From Heterohyrax brucei (lineage: Eukaryota; Chordata; Mammalia; Hyracoidea; Procaviidae): a stretch of DNA of 64,000 nucleotides. The DNA lies in contig CM053146.1 in NCBI GenBank assembly GCA_028571685.1, forward strand, positions 69,777,931 to 69,841,930, written 5' to 3'. Below the pieces are notes generated by a model that ran no database searches, had not been told where the DNA came from, and saw only the letters and a program-made list of their open reading frames with translations. The number at the start of each line of letters is the position of its first letter. Within the stretch, counting starts at the first letter, position 1. This document shows, piece after piece, positions 37,261 through 47,850 of this stretch. The translations under genes and the position numbers were made by a program.

Positions 37261-38594
37261 GATATTGATTGTTCTCTTTGTGCCATTAATGTGTTTAGTT
37301 TCTCTGATGTTACTCCAACAGGAGTTGAGCTGTAGTTCTAAGAGTGGAGTAAGCACACTACTAGATTTTTTCACCAGTTGCCTCTGTGTTCTCTGGTGAC
37401 TGGCCCCAGATAGTGTCTTTGGGGTGGCAGGCCCCAACTCCTGCCTGCTAAGAGTGGGAGTTACTTGTGGTGACTCTCTGTTGTTATGCCAGTTGAGTCT
37501 ATGGTATAGCTCAAGGAATGGAGGAGAGAAGATGCCACTCCACTTGGCTGCCCAGGACTGCTGTGCTGTGCAGATGTGTTTAGTTTTAAAACTGCTCATT
37601 TGCTGAGGGGGGCACTGGGCAATATCCATGGCAAGCAGCCAATCTCTCAAGTGGCAGGCTCTGTCTCCTGGCTGGCAAAGATGGTGCCCTACTTATGGAG
37701 CCACTGGAGGGCCATCAGCTGATCCTATGATGTGGATCAGTGAAGCATGTAGACATGCCACCACCCTCTCATCAGTTAGTTCTCCAGGTAATCTGATTTT
37801 AAAAAGGTGCTTTACTGCTGAGCAAGCAGCTATCCATCAGTTGCCAAAGCAGTCAGGCCCTCGGGTGTGGCAGGCCCCACCTTCTGGCTGACAATGACAT
37901 TAACTCATAAGCCATTCCCAGATGCTATGATGTGGTTCAGAGGAGGGTTGGGTTAGGGTCTTGCTGCTCTCATTTGCCAGGCCACACCCATAACCTTAGG
38001 CACAATCATCTTACACAGCTTTTTGGCTGGAGAAGCAGTATTCAGATAGGGAGTGCTCCTCAGTGTGAGAATTAGACCCAGATGAGACCTCTAGCATGGC
38101 TAACTCCACCTCTCAGCTAAGATGGTGTCCCACCTGAGCTGCCCTTCCTGCGATGAGTCAGCAGAATTTATGGTGCAGCTCAGAAAAGAGAGGGTGGAGG
38201 GGCACAGATGCCCTAAGTCAGCAGCTGGGCTCTCAAGATGTGGCCATCCAAAACAGTCTCTGTGCTGCATTATACACTGTTTACTTAAGCACTGCAGTTC
38301 AGCCTTTTCCCAGCTCATTCCCAGTCTCCATCTCCCAGACAACAAAGAAGGCATTAGTACTTGCAGTCCTCCCAAATGATGCACCAGCAGAAGCAGGACT
38401 CAGAGTGCCACTGCCTTGTCTTCAAGAAAGGTTGTTTCCCTCTTACTAGCTCTTAGTCCAATCTGACAACTGTATGCTAGATCCTAGGGTTCTCAGGATG
38501 TCCATGCTGCTCCATGCAATTATCACCCCAGACTTCAATTCTCAGAGGGAATCCAGGAGATGTGTGTCTAGTTCATCATCTTGGCCTGCTCCTC
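37260..38594 (-). promoter_or_regulatory. L1-B 5' untranslated region with ~220-bp monomers
   Basis: More GC-rich than the surroundings. Recurring anchors on the plus strand: tggcaggcc near 37427, 37651 and 37868, with a weaker fourth at about 38096; ctatgatgtggatca-type text near 37499, 37725, 37925 and 38169; an ...agctttttggctgag-type anchor near 37580, 37797, 38014 and 38270. This is tandem, degenerate structure with a period of about 220. The extreme 5' end holds ccaagatgatgaactagac on the minus strand, with a YY1-like CAAGATG (plus-strand 38577-38584). Promoter role is inferred from other L1s. Confidence 0.6.
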
Positions 38595-38611
38595 CAATCT
38601 TTTCTCATTTT
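38595..38611. repeat. Target-site duplication of L1-B, right copy
   Basis: caatcttttctcatttt, identical to 31100-31116. Confidence 0.9.
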
Positions 38612-39750
38612 ATTATGATGTTGCTTATTGATACAGTTGTGAAGATTTTTGTTCCTTTATCTTAAGGTGTAATTCATACTGAAGGCTGTGGTCTTTGATT
38701 TTAATCAGTAAGTGTTCCAAGTCTTCTTTGCTTTCGGCAAGAAATGTGTCATCTGTGTAATGCAGCTGTTTAAGGAGTCTTCCTTCAGTCTTCATGTGGT
38801 GTTCTTCATATAAGCCAGCTTTTTGGTTTGTTTGCTCAGCATACAGATTGAGTAAGTATGATGAAAGTATACAACTTTGATGTAAACCTTTCCTGACTTT
38901 AAATCACACAGTATCTCTTTGTTTTGTTGGAAAAATTGCCTCTTCTGTGTATGTGCAGGTTCTTCACTAACACTATTAAATGTTTTGAAATTCATATTTT
39001 TCAAAATGTTATCTGGATTTATGATTCACATTGTTGAATGCCTTTGTGTAGTCAATAAAACACAGGTTAACATCTTTTCTAGCATTCTCTGTTTTCAGCC
39101 AACATCCATCTGAGATCAACAGTGATATCCCTCATTCCATGTCTCCTCCTGAATCTGTCTCAACTTCTGGCAGTTGTCTGTCCATGCACTGTTGTAACTA
39201 CTTTTGAATGATCTTCAGCAAAATTATATTACATTTTATATTAATAACTGTTAGATAATTTCAGCATTCTGTTGAATAACTTTTTGGAATGGGTACATAT
39301 AGGGATCTCTTCTAGCTGGTTGGCCAAGTAATTGTCTCCAAATCTTTTGGTACAGACAAGTGAGCATTTCCAGCATTGCATCCATTTGTTGAAGCATCTC
39401 AGTTGCTACTGTATCAACTCTTGGAGCCTCGGGTTTTTATTTTTTCCTCAATGCCTTCAGTTATTGATCATATGCCAACTTCTCAAATGATTGAACACCA
39501 ACCAATTCTTGTTGATGCAGTGACTCTGTGTATGCCTTTCATTTTCTTTTGATGCTTTCTGTGACTTTCAATATGTTCGCCATAGAATCCTTTACACCTC
39601 AAGGCTTGGCTTAATTATTTATTTACTTTTCCAGCTTTTTCTGCCATTCATTTCACAAACATCAGGTGTGTTGCTCCCTTTTGGTTTTCTAACTCCAGGT
39701 ATTAGCATATTTTGTTATAATACTTAACTTTGTCTTTCTGACCTTCCCTA
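38612..39750 (-). mobile_element. RTE LINE (host copy), segment 2: RT region
   Basis: Continues the RTE of 30490-31099 without loss: taaggtgtaattcatactga, aggctgtggtctttgatttt, ttaatcagtaagtgttccaa, then gcctttgtgtagtcaataaa, cttctggcagttgtctgtcc. Antisense RT domain and linker, with frames broken. Ends at the SINE at 39751. Confidence 0.85.
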
Positions 39751-39912
39751 GGAAACCCTGGTGGTGTAGTGGGTTAAGTGCTACCACTGCTAACCAAAAG
39801 GTCAGCAGTTCAAATCCACCAGGTGCTCTTTGGATACTCTATGGGGCAGTTCTACTTCGGCCTCTAGGGTTGCCATGAATCGGATCTGACTCAACGGCAT
39901 GGGTTGGGTTTT
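39751..39912 (+). repeat. SINE inserted into the RTE
   Basis: One of the best preserved SINEs in the window: ggaaaccctggtggtgtagt, A-box-like region, B-box-like gtcagcagttcaaatccacc, body gatactctatggggcagttc, tail atcggatctgactcaacggc. RTE text stands on both sides. Confidence 0.9.
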
Positions 39913-39977
39913 TGAAATCTTCTGTTCAGGTCTTTTACTTCACCATGTCTTCCACAACTTTTATCTGCTCTATGATC
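39913..39977 (-). mobile_element. RTE LINE (host copy), segment 3
   Basis: gaaatcttctgttcaggtct, ttttacttcaccatgtcttc and tatctgctctatgatc, the antisense RTE linker. It breaks at the plus-strand RTE insertion and resumes at 42197. Confidence 0.8.
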
Positions 39978-42196
39978 TGACCTTACCAGATGGAATACAC
40001 AGGAATCAAATTGACTACATCTGTAGAAAGAAATCATGGAAAAGTTCAATACCATTAGCCACAACAAGGCCAGAAACTGTGGCATAGACTGTCAATTACT
40101 CATATGTAAATTCAAGTTGTATATGAGGGAAATTAGAAAAAAAGTCCACAGAGCCAAAATGTAACCTTTAGTATATCTCATCTGAGTTTAGGGACCACTT
40201 CAGGAATAGGTTTGATGCATTGCATGCTAATGAATGAAGATCACATGAACTGTGGAATCACTTCAAGGACATCATACATACAAAAAATCAAAAGGTCATT
40301 GAAAAGATAGAAGAGAAAGAAAGGAAAGACCAAATTGGACATCAGAAGAGACTCTGAAACTTGATCTTGAATGTCAAGTAGCTAAAGGAAAAGGAAAAAA
40401 AAAAAGATGAAGTAAAGGAATTGAACTCAAGATTTCAAAGGGAGTGCAAGAAGACAAAGTAAACTGTTATAATGACATGAGCAAAAAGCTGGAGATAGAA
40501 AACCAAAAGTGAAAAACATACTCTGCATTTCTGAAGCTGAAAGAACTGAAGAGAAAATTCAAGCCTCAGACTGAAGTAGTGAAGAGTTCTACAGGGAAGA
40601 TATTAAATGATGCAAGAATCTTCAGAAGAAGATGGAAGGAATACACAAGTCATTATTCCAAAAAGAAGTGATCGACATTCAATCATTCTAAGAAGTAGCA
40701 TATGATTAGGAACCAATGGTACTGAAGGAAGTAGTTGAAGCTTCATTGAAGGCATTGTTGAAAAACAAGGCTTCAGGAACTGGTGGAATATCAACTTAGA
40801 TGTTTCAACAAATGGATGCAGTGCTGGAAGTGCTCCTCATCTACACCAAGGAATTTAGAGAACAGCTACCTGGCCAAATGACTGGAAGAGAACTGTATTT
40901 GTGCCTATTCCCAAGAAAAGTTATCCAACTGAATGTGGAAATCATCAAACAATATCATTAACATCACATGCAATTAATTTTGCTATAGATCATTTCAAAG
41001 TAGCTGCAGCAGTATATTTTGACAGGGACCTACCAGAAGCTCAGGTTGGATTCAGAAGAGGATGTGGAACCAGGGATATCATTGCAGATGTCAGATGGAG
41101 CTTGCATGAAAGCAGACAATACAAAGATGCTTATTTGTGTTTTAATGACTATGCAAAGCACTCCACTGTATGTATCATGACAAATTGTGGATAACATTGC
41201 AGAGAATGGGAATTTGAGAATATATAATTGTGTTCTTTAGGAATCTGCAAGTGGAACAACAAGCAATCATTCAAAAAGAACAAGGGGACACTGTGTGGTT
41301 TGAAGTCAGAATAAATGTGCTTCCAGGTTATATCCTTTCATCATGTTTACTTGATCTGTATGCTGAGGAAATAATCTGAGAAACTGAACTACATGAAAAA
41401 AGAAAGTGGCATCAGGATTAGAGAAAGACTCATTAACAACATGTGTTATGCAGATAATACAACCTTGCTTGCAGAAAGTGGGAGGATTTGAAACGTTTAC
41501 TAATAAAGATCAAAGACCACAGCCTTCAGTAGAGATTATACTTCAACATCAAGGAAACAAAAATTCACACAACTTGACCAATAAGCAACATCAAGATAAA
41601 TGGAGAAAAGATTGAGGTTGTCAAGGATTTCATTTTACTTGTATCCACAATCAACAGCCGTGGAAGTGGCAGTCAAGAAATCAAAAGATACATTGCATTG
41701 AGAAAATGTGCTGCAAAGTCCTCTTTAATTGAACACAAAGATGTCACTTTGAAGACTATAGTGTACCTGACTGAGTCATTGTATTTTCAGTCACATCCTC
41801 TGCATGTGGAATTTGGACAGTAAGGAAGGAAGACAGAAGAAGAATTGAATTGTGGTGTTGGAAAAGAATATAGAAAATACCACAGGCTGCCAAAAGAATG
41901 AGCAGATCTCTTGGAGGAAGTGCAACCAGAGTGCTCCCTGGAAGTGCGATGGCAAGACTACATCTTACATACTTTGAACATGTTGTCATGAGGGATTGAT
42001 ACCTGACGAAGGACATCATACCTGACAAAGCACAGGGTCAGCAGAAAATAGAAAACCCTTAAGGTGACGGCTGCAACAATAGGCTCCAGAATGAAAATGA
42101 TTATAAGTACGGTGCAGACACAGCGGTGTTTCATTCTGTTGTACATAGCGTCACTGTGAGCTGGAACTGACTCGACAGCACTGAGCAACAACAACT
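39978..42196 (+). mobile_element. RTE LINE, long 5'-truncated copy inside another RTE
   Basis: 2.2 kb from tgaccttaccagatggaata through the linker helix, RT domain and C-terminus, to the terminus ttcattctgttgtacatagc, gctggaactgactcgacagc and tail gagcaacaacaac. Flanked by tatgatc (39971-39977) and tataatc (42197-42203), a 7-bp target duplication with one mismatch. The full RTE would also have the endonuclease at its 5' end, which is missing. Confidence 0.9.
40901..41194 (+). pseudogene. RTE reverse-transcriptase remnant
   Basis: 97 codons: MPIPKKSYPTECGNHQTISL at the start is the RT motif around PIPKKGD.....YR.ISL. Then FDRDLPEAQVGFRRGCGTRD and IIADVRWSLHESRQYKDAYL, then CFNDYAK at the first catalytic Asp motif (normally CFIDYAKAFD). 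The reading frame breaks right after it, before the second catalytic motif. A further piece at 41406-41615 (SGLEKDSLTTCVMQIIQPCL) covers, out of frame, the ADD region: cttatgcagataatacaacc in sense encodes YADNTT, so the second Asp is Asn. Not functional. Confidence 0.85.
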
Positions 42197-42270
42197 TATA
42201 ATCAAGAGCAAGTTTCAGAGTCTCTTCTGACATGTATTTTGATTTTTCTTTTTCTCCTGTCTTTTTAATA
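42197..42270 (-). mobile_element. RTE LINE (host copy), segment 4
   Basis: Starts with the target duplication tataatc and continues caagagcaagtttcagagtc, tctgacatgtattttgattt, directly continuing segment 3. Ends where another dispersed repeat begins. Confidence 0.8.
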
Positions 42271-42880
42271 ACTGTGCTAGAATGAGTTCTTTCGAGAAGC
42301 TGAACCAGTAACGTGTGTGTATTTTTAATATGTGTATAACCCCAAATACCCACTGCCATTGAGTCAGTTCTGGCTCATAGAAACCGATGGAGTAGAACTG
42401 CTCCATAGAGTTTCCAAGGAGTACCTGGCAGATTTGAGCTGTTGACCTTTTGGTTAGTAGATGTAGCACTTAGCCACTATGCCACCAGGATTTCCTATAT
42501 GTGTATGCATATATTTTTATATAGACACATTGGGGGGATGTATATCAAGCAAATTACTCACATTCTCTTAGAGGCTGTAAAGTCCCAAATCTGCGGTTAA
42601 GTGCCGGACTGGAAGCTTCCCCTGATCCCCATAGCTGCAGGGGATGACAAACCCAAGATTAACAGATTAGATTGCTATCTCATGGGCCATGAGGCTGAAA
42701 TTGAAGGTTGGCAGGTAAGATGGTACACAGCAGCCTCAAGTTCCAAGAATCACAGGTCAAATGATGACCCACTAAATGCAGAATTCATATTGAGCAAGAG
42801 ACATTGAACTTTGCCAGAAAATCCATTTATACTTGATGCAGGCCACACCCACATGGAACTTCCTTTCTTCTGATTTGCTG
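42271..42880. repeat. Unassigned dispersed repeat within the RTE (LTR-like)
   Basis: Starts ctgtgctagaatgagttctt and gagaagctgaaccagtaacg, with later blocks aggctgtaaagtcccaaatc and cttgatgcaggccacaccca. From memory this resembles a dispersed elephant repeat, but I cannot name it. About 35 bases of RTE are missing at its edge. It contains the SINE at 42338-42496. Confidence 0.45.
42338..42496 (-). repeat. SINE with 10-bp target duplication
   Basis: Antisense tRNA-headed SINE (accccaaatacccactgcca to gccaccaggatttcct). Flanked by atatgtgtat at 42328-42337 and 42497-42506, perfect. Confidence 0.9.
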
Positions 42881-43535
42881 CCTTGATGTCATTTCACAAC
42901 TGGCCTAATCTTCAGTCCTTAATTTTTCAATGCATCAAGCTATTCTTGAGATTGTCTCTAAATTCAGATGGAATATAATCAAGTTAGTATTTTGGTTCTT
43001 AAGAGTTTGTTTTAATTTATTTTTAGTTTGAATTTGCTTATGCAACCAGTCCTAGCCTTGTTCTAAAAAGGATAACCTTGAGTCTCTCCATTGTCTCTTT
43101 CCACAGATTAAATTGATTTAATTCCTTTGTATTCCATCCAGTGAGGTCCATGTATACAATTGCTGTTTATATGGTCTAGAAAAGGTATTTGAGGTGAAGA
43201 AGTTGGCCTTATGAAAGTTTATGATGTGATTTCTGCTGTTGCTTCTATCACCAGCTTCATATTTTCCATTTACTTCTCCTTCTTTTTCGCTTCTAGTTTT
43301 CTTGTTCTAATCACTAGTAACTATCAGTGCATTTTGACTACATGGATGATTAATTTCAAAATGCAGAAGGTGGTAAAAATTTTCAAATTTTTCATCTTTG
43401 GGATTAGTGATTAATATATAAATTTGAATAATAATCACATTAACTGGTCTTCCTTGTAGCTATATGGCTGCTACCTTTCACTGGCAATGTTGTACTTTAG
43501 GATAAATATTTTAATGTTCTTTTTGACAATGAAAA
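42881..43535 (-). mobile_element. RTE LINE (host copy), segment 5: endonuclease region
   Basis: ccttgatgtcatttcacaac, tgagattgtctctaaattca, cactagtaactatcagtgca, tgataaaaa-type text, taatcacattaactggtctt, ttttaatgttctttttgaca: antisense RTE endonuclease, same order as 14330-14650. Truncated at 43535 short of the RTE 5' end. Confidence 0.8.
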
Positions 43536-44440
43536 GACATAAGAAGCAGTAAAATTGAATCAGTTCTTGTTCCCAAGGAGCTTACATTCAAGTCAAGGAA
43601 AAATATGTTAGCTGACACAGAAATGTGAATTCATAGATGAGTTTCTCCTTTGTTCTCTTGCTATTTGATCAGTTTCTTTCTCATTTCACTCTGACTTCTG
43701 CTATTGCATTATTATAAAAGTGAATTACACAGATTTTGCTTTTATTAATGCTAGCCAGTTTAAACCTAGATATTGTTTACTGCCAATGGAATGTGCCACT
43801 CTCCAGTGACAGAATATATTCTGTTATAAACACACTGAAATAATGTATATTATGGAATCATTCTTATGTGTTCACTGCAAACTTCTGTACAACTGTACAT
43901 TTAAATACACATTTCCTAAATGTTAGCTACAAAGTATTGTTTGGGGCTTTTATTTATTTATTTTGGACTATAATTTCTTTACTTTTTAATATAAATAGCC
44001 AAGAGATAAGTCCAGCAGCCAAAAGAATGGGCTTGTCTTGTATTGTTACTGGCAGCTTTGTATATTTTGCTTTCAGTATTTCTGATTTGGAAAGCAGATC
44101 TTAAACAGCTTCTGTCTCAAGTGTTTAAAAAGTTAACACCTAAGGAAAAAATTAATTTAAGTAAGAGTTACTTTGAAAGTCCCTTTCGTTATCTGTAGAA
44201 GAGAATGTTCACGACTTTGTATGTACATAGAATAACTAGTTGGTTGTGTTTTTCGACAATGTCAATGGCGAATAAACATATTTCAGTGTTGTTTAAATCC
44301 ACTGAAGACTGACAAACAATAGGAAATACAAAAACTTCTGGAGTGGAATGGCAGGTGGCAGGAACTCTTTATCTATTTAAAATTTGTTTCCCTTTCTTTT
44401 CTAGTATCTGTTGTTGAACTAATGTAAACTACGTGAGTTT
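43536..44440. other. Unique DNA
   Basis: No gene recognised. Text near 43560-43610 resembles an old mammalian repeat but is too short to assign. Confidence 0.45.
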
Positions 44441-44600
44441 CTGGAAACCTTGGTGGTACAATGGTTAAGTGCTTGGCTTCTAAGCAATAGGTTGGCAGTT
44501 TGAATATATCATCCACTTCTTGGAAACCCAGTGGAACAATTCTACTCTGTCCTGTAGAGTTGCTATGAGTCAGAATCGACTCAGTGACATTTTTTTTAAT
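44441..44600 (+). repeat. SINE with target duplication
   Basis: ctggaaaccttggtggtaca to the tail gtcagaatcgactcagtgac plus T-rich tail. Flanked by acgtgagttt (44431-44440) and acatgagttt (44601-44610). Confidence 0.9.
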
Positions 44601-44702
44601 ACATGAGTTTATGAGAAAACTACATAGTACTCTAGCTTTCTTAATTGCATTGTATGAACACAGAAGCAAAATGAGCCCCAAAATGGCCATGGTAGGAAAC
44701 TT

Positions 44703-44860
44703 CGAAAACTTGGTGGTGTAGTGGTTAAGTGGTTTGTCTGCTAACCAAAAGGTCAGCAGTTCAAATGTACCAGTTGCTCCTTGGAAACTCTGTGGGACAG
44801 TTCTACTCTGTCCTATATGGTTGCTATGAATCAGAATCAACTTGACAGCAGTGGGTTTTT
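44703..44860 (+). repeat. SINE
   Basis: cgaaaacttggtggtgtagt, B-box-like gtcagcagttcaaatgtacc, tail aatcagaatcaacttgacag. Flanks taggaaac and tagcaaac may be its target duplication. A 155-codon antisense frame spanning this and the previous SINE is a chance frame. Confidence 0.9.
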
Positions 44861-45944
44861 TATAGCAAACCTATCACCAAAAGATAGAAGAATGTGATCT
44901 CATTTTTTCATTGCTTTCGTAAGTTCATGTCTGAAAAAAGTCTACAAAATTGGATTGGCAAAGTACAGTCTTATACTTTGGCCCAGAAGAAGTCTAGTAC
45001 TTAGTTGAAATTCAGGATGATATTTTCAGTCAGTTTTTGTCCCCTAACATTTTGAAACCAAAGCTTTATTATGCTGCCCAAATCCATCTGCCTCCTAGTT
45101 TATTAATAGAAACTGTTCCCAATAAGAGAATGAAGTAGAACTGCAAACAGCTCCTTTCATTCTGAGAACCACATCATTCTCTCTGACTAGATAGGACGAA
45201 CTCTATTAAAGGACTCTCTTAAAAGTCAAAGACTGAATAAATTGAATCTCCCCTAGGCTTTGAGAGCAGCTTTACTCAAAGAAAGTTGGCCTTCCCTGTT
45301 GCTTCCTAGGAAGGGAAGGCAATCCTCAAATTCCTCTCAAAATTCTTTCAGAATGTTGGAAACTTCAGAATAGGCAAATCATGAACTTTTTAAAAATAAA
45401 TGTGTTCAAGAAGCTAGCATTCAGACCTTTCATTGTAAATTAATAGATGCTGATCAGATTCTGGGGAGGGGTAGGCAGATAACAGCAGGGGGCCGGGGGA
45501 GTGGAGGGGAAGCCAAGGTTTGCTATTCCCTCATTGTTGAATTAGAAAATCTGGGGTAAAGTATTTATGAATGATCTGAAAATTCTTTTTCCTACCTTTT
45601 TTTTCAAGTTCTGAAAACTTGGTCTCACTGAGATCTAGCACAATATTTAGTCCACTTCCTTTGTCAAAAGTCTCAAGCACCTCCAAACCTCTATGGAAAA
45701 TGGAATATTGGCTTCTCTTTCTCAACTCTGGGATTAAGTATAGCTGTTCTCCTTGCGTCTAGGTCAATGTTTCTGGGGAATGTTCCCAGACTCCATTGTT
45801 CAATCAATTTTGCATTTGTATGGTGATCTTTACTTTCCCTACTCATCCTTCTTTTGATTGTATTCAGTTGACTTTCAAAGAAAAGCCATGAAAAAGAAAA
45901 CACGGGTATGGCCATTGCTGGTGAGAATAGGTGGAAAGAGGGGT
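44861..45944. other. Unique DNA
   Basis: No gene recognised; a G-rich patch lies at about 45485-45510. Confidence 0.5.
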
Positions 45945-46080
45945 GTGCTGTGGAAAGGGTTGGGCTTTGGGATCACATTGTCCTATGTTTGAATCCCTGC
46001 TCTTAGAAGATCGATAAATTGCTTATTACTGCTCTTAATTTTCCTGACAGTAAAATGGAACTAATAATCTCAATGCTTGC
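45945..46080 (+). repeat. MIR-like ancient SINE
   Basis: gggttgggctttgggatcac, tatgtttgaatccctgctct, cagtaaaatggaactaataa in MIR order. Confidence 0.6.
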
Positions 46081-46419
46081 CCCAGAGGAGCTAAGCAAAA
46101 ACAGAGTAAAATCCTGGACTCCTGTCTTTTCTACTTCATGTCTAATGAAAGTGAGGTCTTTTTCCTTAGTCTCTCTTCCAAAAGTCGTTGGCTCAAAATT
46201 TGACTTAAAAGTTCCACCCATTAGGTCTTAGCTGCCTAGCATCCTTTCAAACACTTAGATGTCTAGAATTTATCTTTTCCTGTGTGAGACTATTCTTTAA
46301 GAATGAATATTATCCTAATATTTATGCTTTACATTAGAAAACCTCACAGAAGTACACAAATGAATTTCTTAGTTTTAACTCAAGAATAGAAATCTGATCA
46401 TTTTCAATACGCATTATAT
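46081..46419. other. Unique DNA
   Basis: No gene or repeat recognised. Confidence 0.45.
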
Positions 46420-46620
46420 AGCATTGCTTAAGAGTATGATTTCTAAAGTTTATTAGGCTTGTTAAAGTGACCTAGTTATTTAGTTTCTATGTTCAGTTTC
46501 TGCATCTGTAAAATGGGAATCTTACTTGTATCTTAGACATAAAACTTGTAAGAATAAAAACACTGATGTGTAAAACACTTAAAACAGCCTCTAGTGGGTT
46601 ACGTCTTACTATTTTTTGTT
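46420..46620 (+). repeat. MIR-like ancient SINE
   Basis: attgcttaagagtatgattt, ttcagtttctgcatctgtaa, aaatgggaatcttacttgta, gtgtaaaacacttaaaacag: MIR order, full length but diverged. Confidence 0.7.
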
Positions 46621-47404
46621 GCTATAATTTCAAATGAAGTAAATAAATTCTAGGCAAGAACAAGATTTGGTTGGCAAGCTAGAGATACTTTTTACCACAT
46701 TTAATTTAGTAAAAAGTTCAACTCAACAGTAAGCTGGCTGTATGAGTGTATGTGTGTATGTGGGCTTGTTATTGGGTATGACTCATACTGGTGAGTAAGT
46801 GAGCAGTCAAGTAGGAAAACATTAAGGCACCTTTATATTGGTGTTAGGCCCCTCCTTTCTTTTCGGACATCCAGCATTCAAGACCATTCACCATTTTGAA
46901 TTACAGCCTGGATCAGAATTGTTCGGCATGTTTTTAAAAAAGGGAAAATATTGGACATAGGCCTTTCATTATGGCTACCAGCGTCTTGTTGATTTACAAC
47001 TGACTACTCACTACATATTAAAAGAAAAAGAGTGGCTTTCAAGCCTGGTGTATGTGAATGTCTCCCTGAAAGATTTTCTCTGTCTCTTTTTTTAGACTGT
47101 CTTCGCTATTGTCTTTATACCTCAGGGCCCAATCGATGTAACATTACAAGTCTTTGTGAGTCCAGCTCCAGATGGATAACAATTTTATGCTCAAGAACAG
47201 GTACTAGTGGCTCCAATATTATCTCCTAAATTATTATTTTATTTTTATTGGATATTGGAAATATTAATACTTGGACTTAGTCAAGCCCTTAGACAGTGGC
47301 CACGGCAAGCTCTTTAAACTCACACTGCTGCTTTTGGATCTGACTTGATGACATTTGGCTGGCTGCTTTCCCACTGGATACTATAAGGTTCTTCAATATA
47401 CTTA
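46621..47404. other. Unique DNA
   Basis: No gene recognised; a TG-rich tract lies near 46741-46765. Confidence 0.5.
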
Positions 47405-47675
47405 AATATTTTATTGTGCTTTATGTAAAAGTTTATAATCTAAGTCAATCTGTCATACAAAAACTTGCACACACATTGTATGTAACTCTCGCTGCTCGAT
47501 CCCCAGAGTGACAACACACTGCACCTTTCCACCTGTATTTCCCTGAGTGCATTCAACCAGCTCCTGTCCCACACTGCCCTCTCAGCTCTTTTCCAGACAG
47601 GAGCTGCTCAGTTAGCCACATGAATATACTTAAGCCAATACGCACACTCTTCACCAATGTCATTTTCTGTCTTAT

Positions 47676-47850
47676 TAAAAAATTAAAGCCAAACCGATTG
47701 CTGTTGAGTCAATTTCCACTCATGGAGACTCTATAGCCCAGAGAAGAACTGTCTCAGAGAGTTTCCAAAGAGTTCTTGTTGGACTTTAACTGAAAACTTT
47801 TTGATTAGCAGACATGGCACTTAACAACTACAACACCAGGTGGTCCTTAC
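47676..47850 (-). repeat. SINE in L1-C with target duplication
   Basis: Antisense SINE: A-run, accgattgctgttgagtcaa, agagagtttccaaagagttc, head acaccaggtggtcc. Flanked by gtcttat at 47669-47675 and 47851-47857. Confidence 0.85.

Larger units (their letters stand above)
31117..38594 (-). mobile_element. L1-B: near-full-length L1 LINE
   Basis: About 7.48 kb with exact 17-bp flanking duplications. In transcription order (minus strand): 5' region with degenerate ~220-bp monomers (38594 to about 37260), ORF1 remnant (to 36322), an inter-ORF gap of about 430 bases, ORF2 remnant (about 35895 to 32075) and a 3' untranslated region of about 950 bases ending in ggattgtatactttctctta and an A-rich tail. 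It was inserted into the minus-strand RTE. Frames are broken, so it is a fossil. Confidence 0.95.

Noticed and set aside
37258..37650. 130-codon minus-strand frame upstream of L1-B ORF1
   Set aside because: It is in the L1 5' untranslated monomer region; I see no sign that L1-D keeps a matching frame.
39751..39912. tRNA gene suggested by A- and B-box-like stretches
   Set aside because: The boxes belong to the tRNA-derived head of a SINE; no cloverleaf or acceptor stem is preserved, and the same head recurs at many sites.
44373..44840. 155-codon minus-strand frame
   Set aside because: It spans two plus-oriented SINEs in antisense; the repeated text comes from the SINEs.
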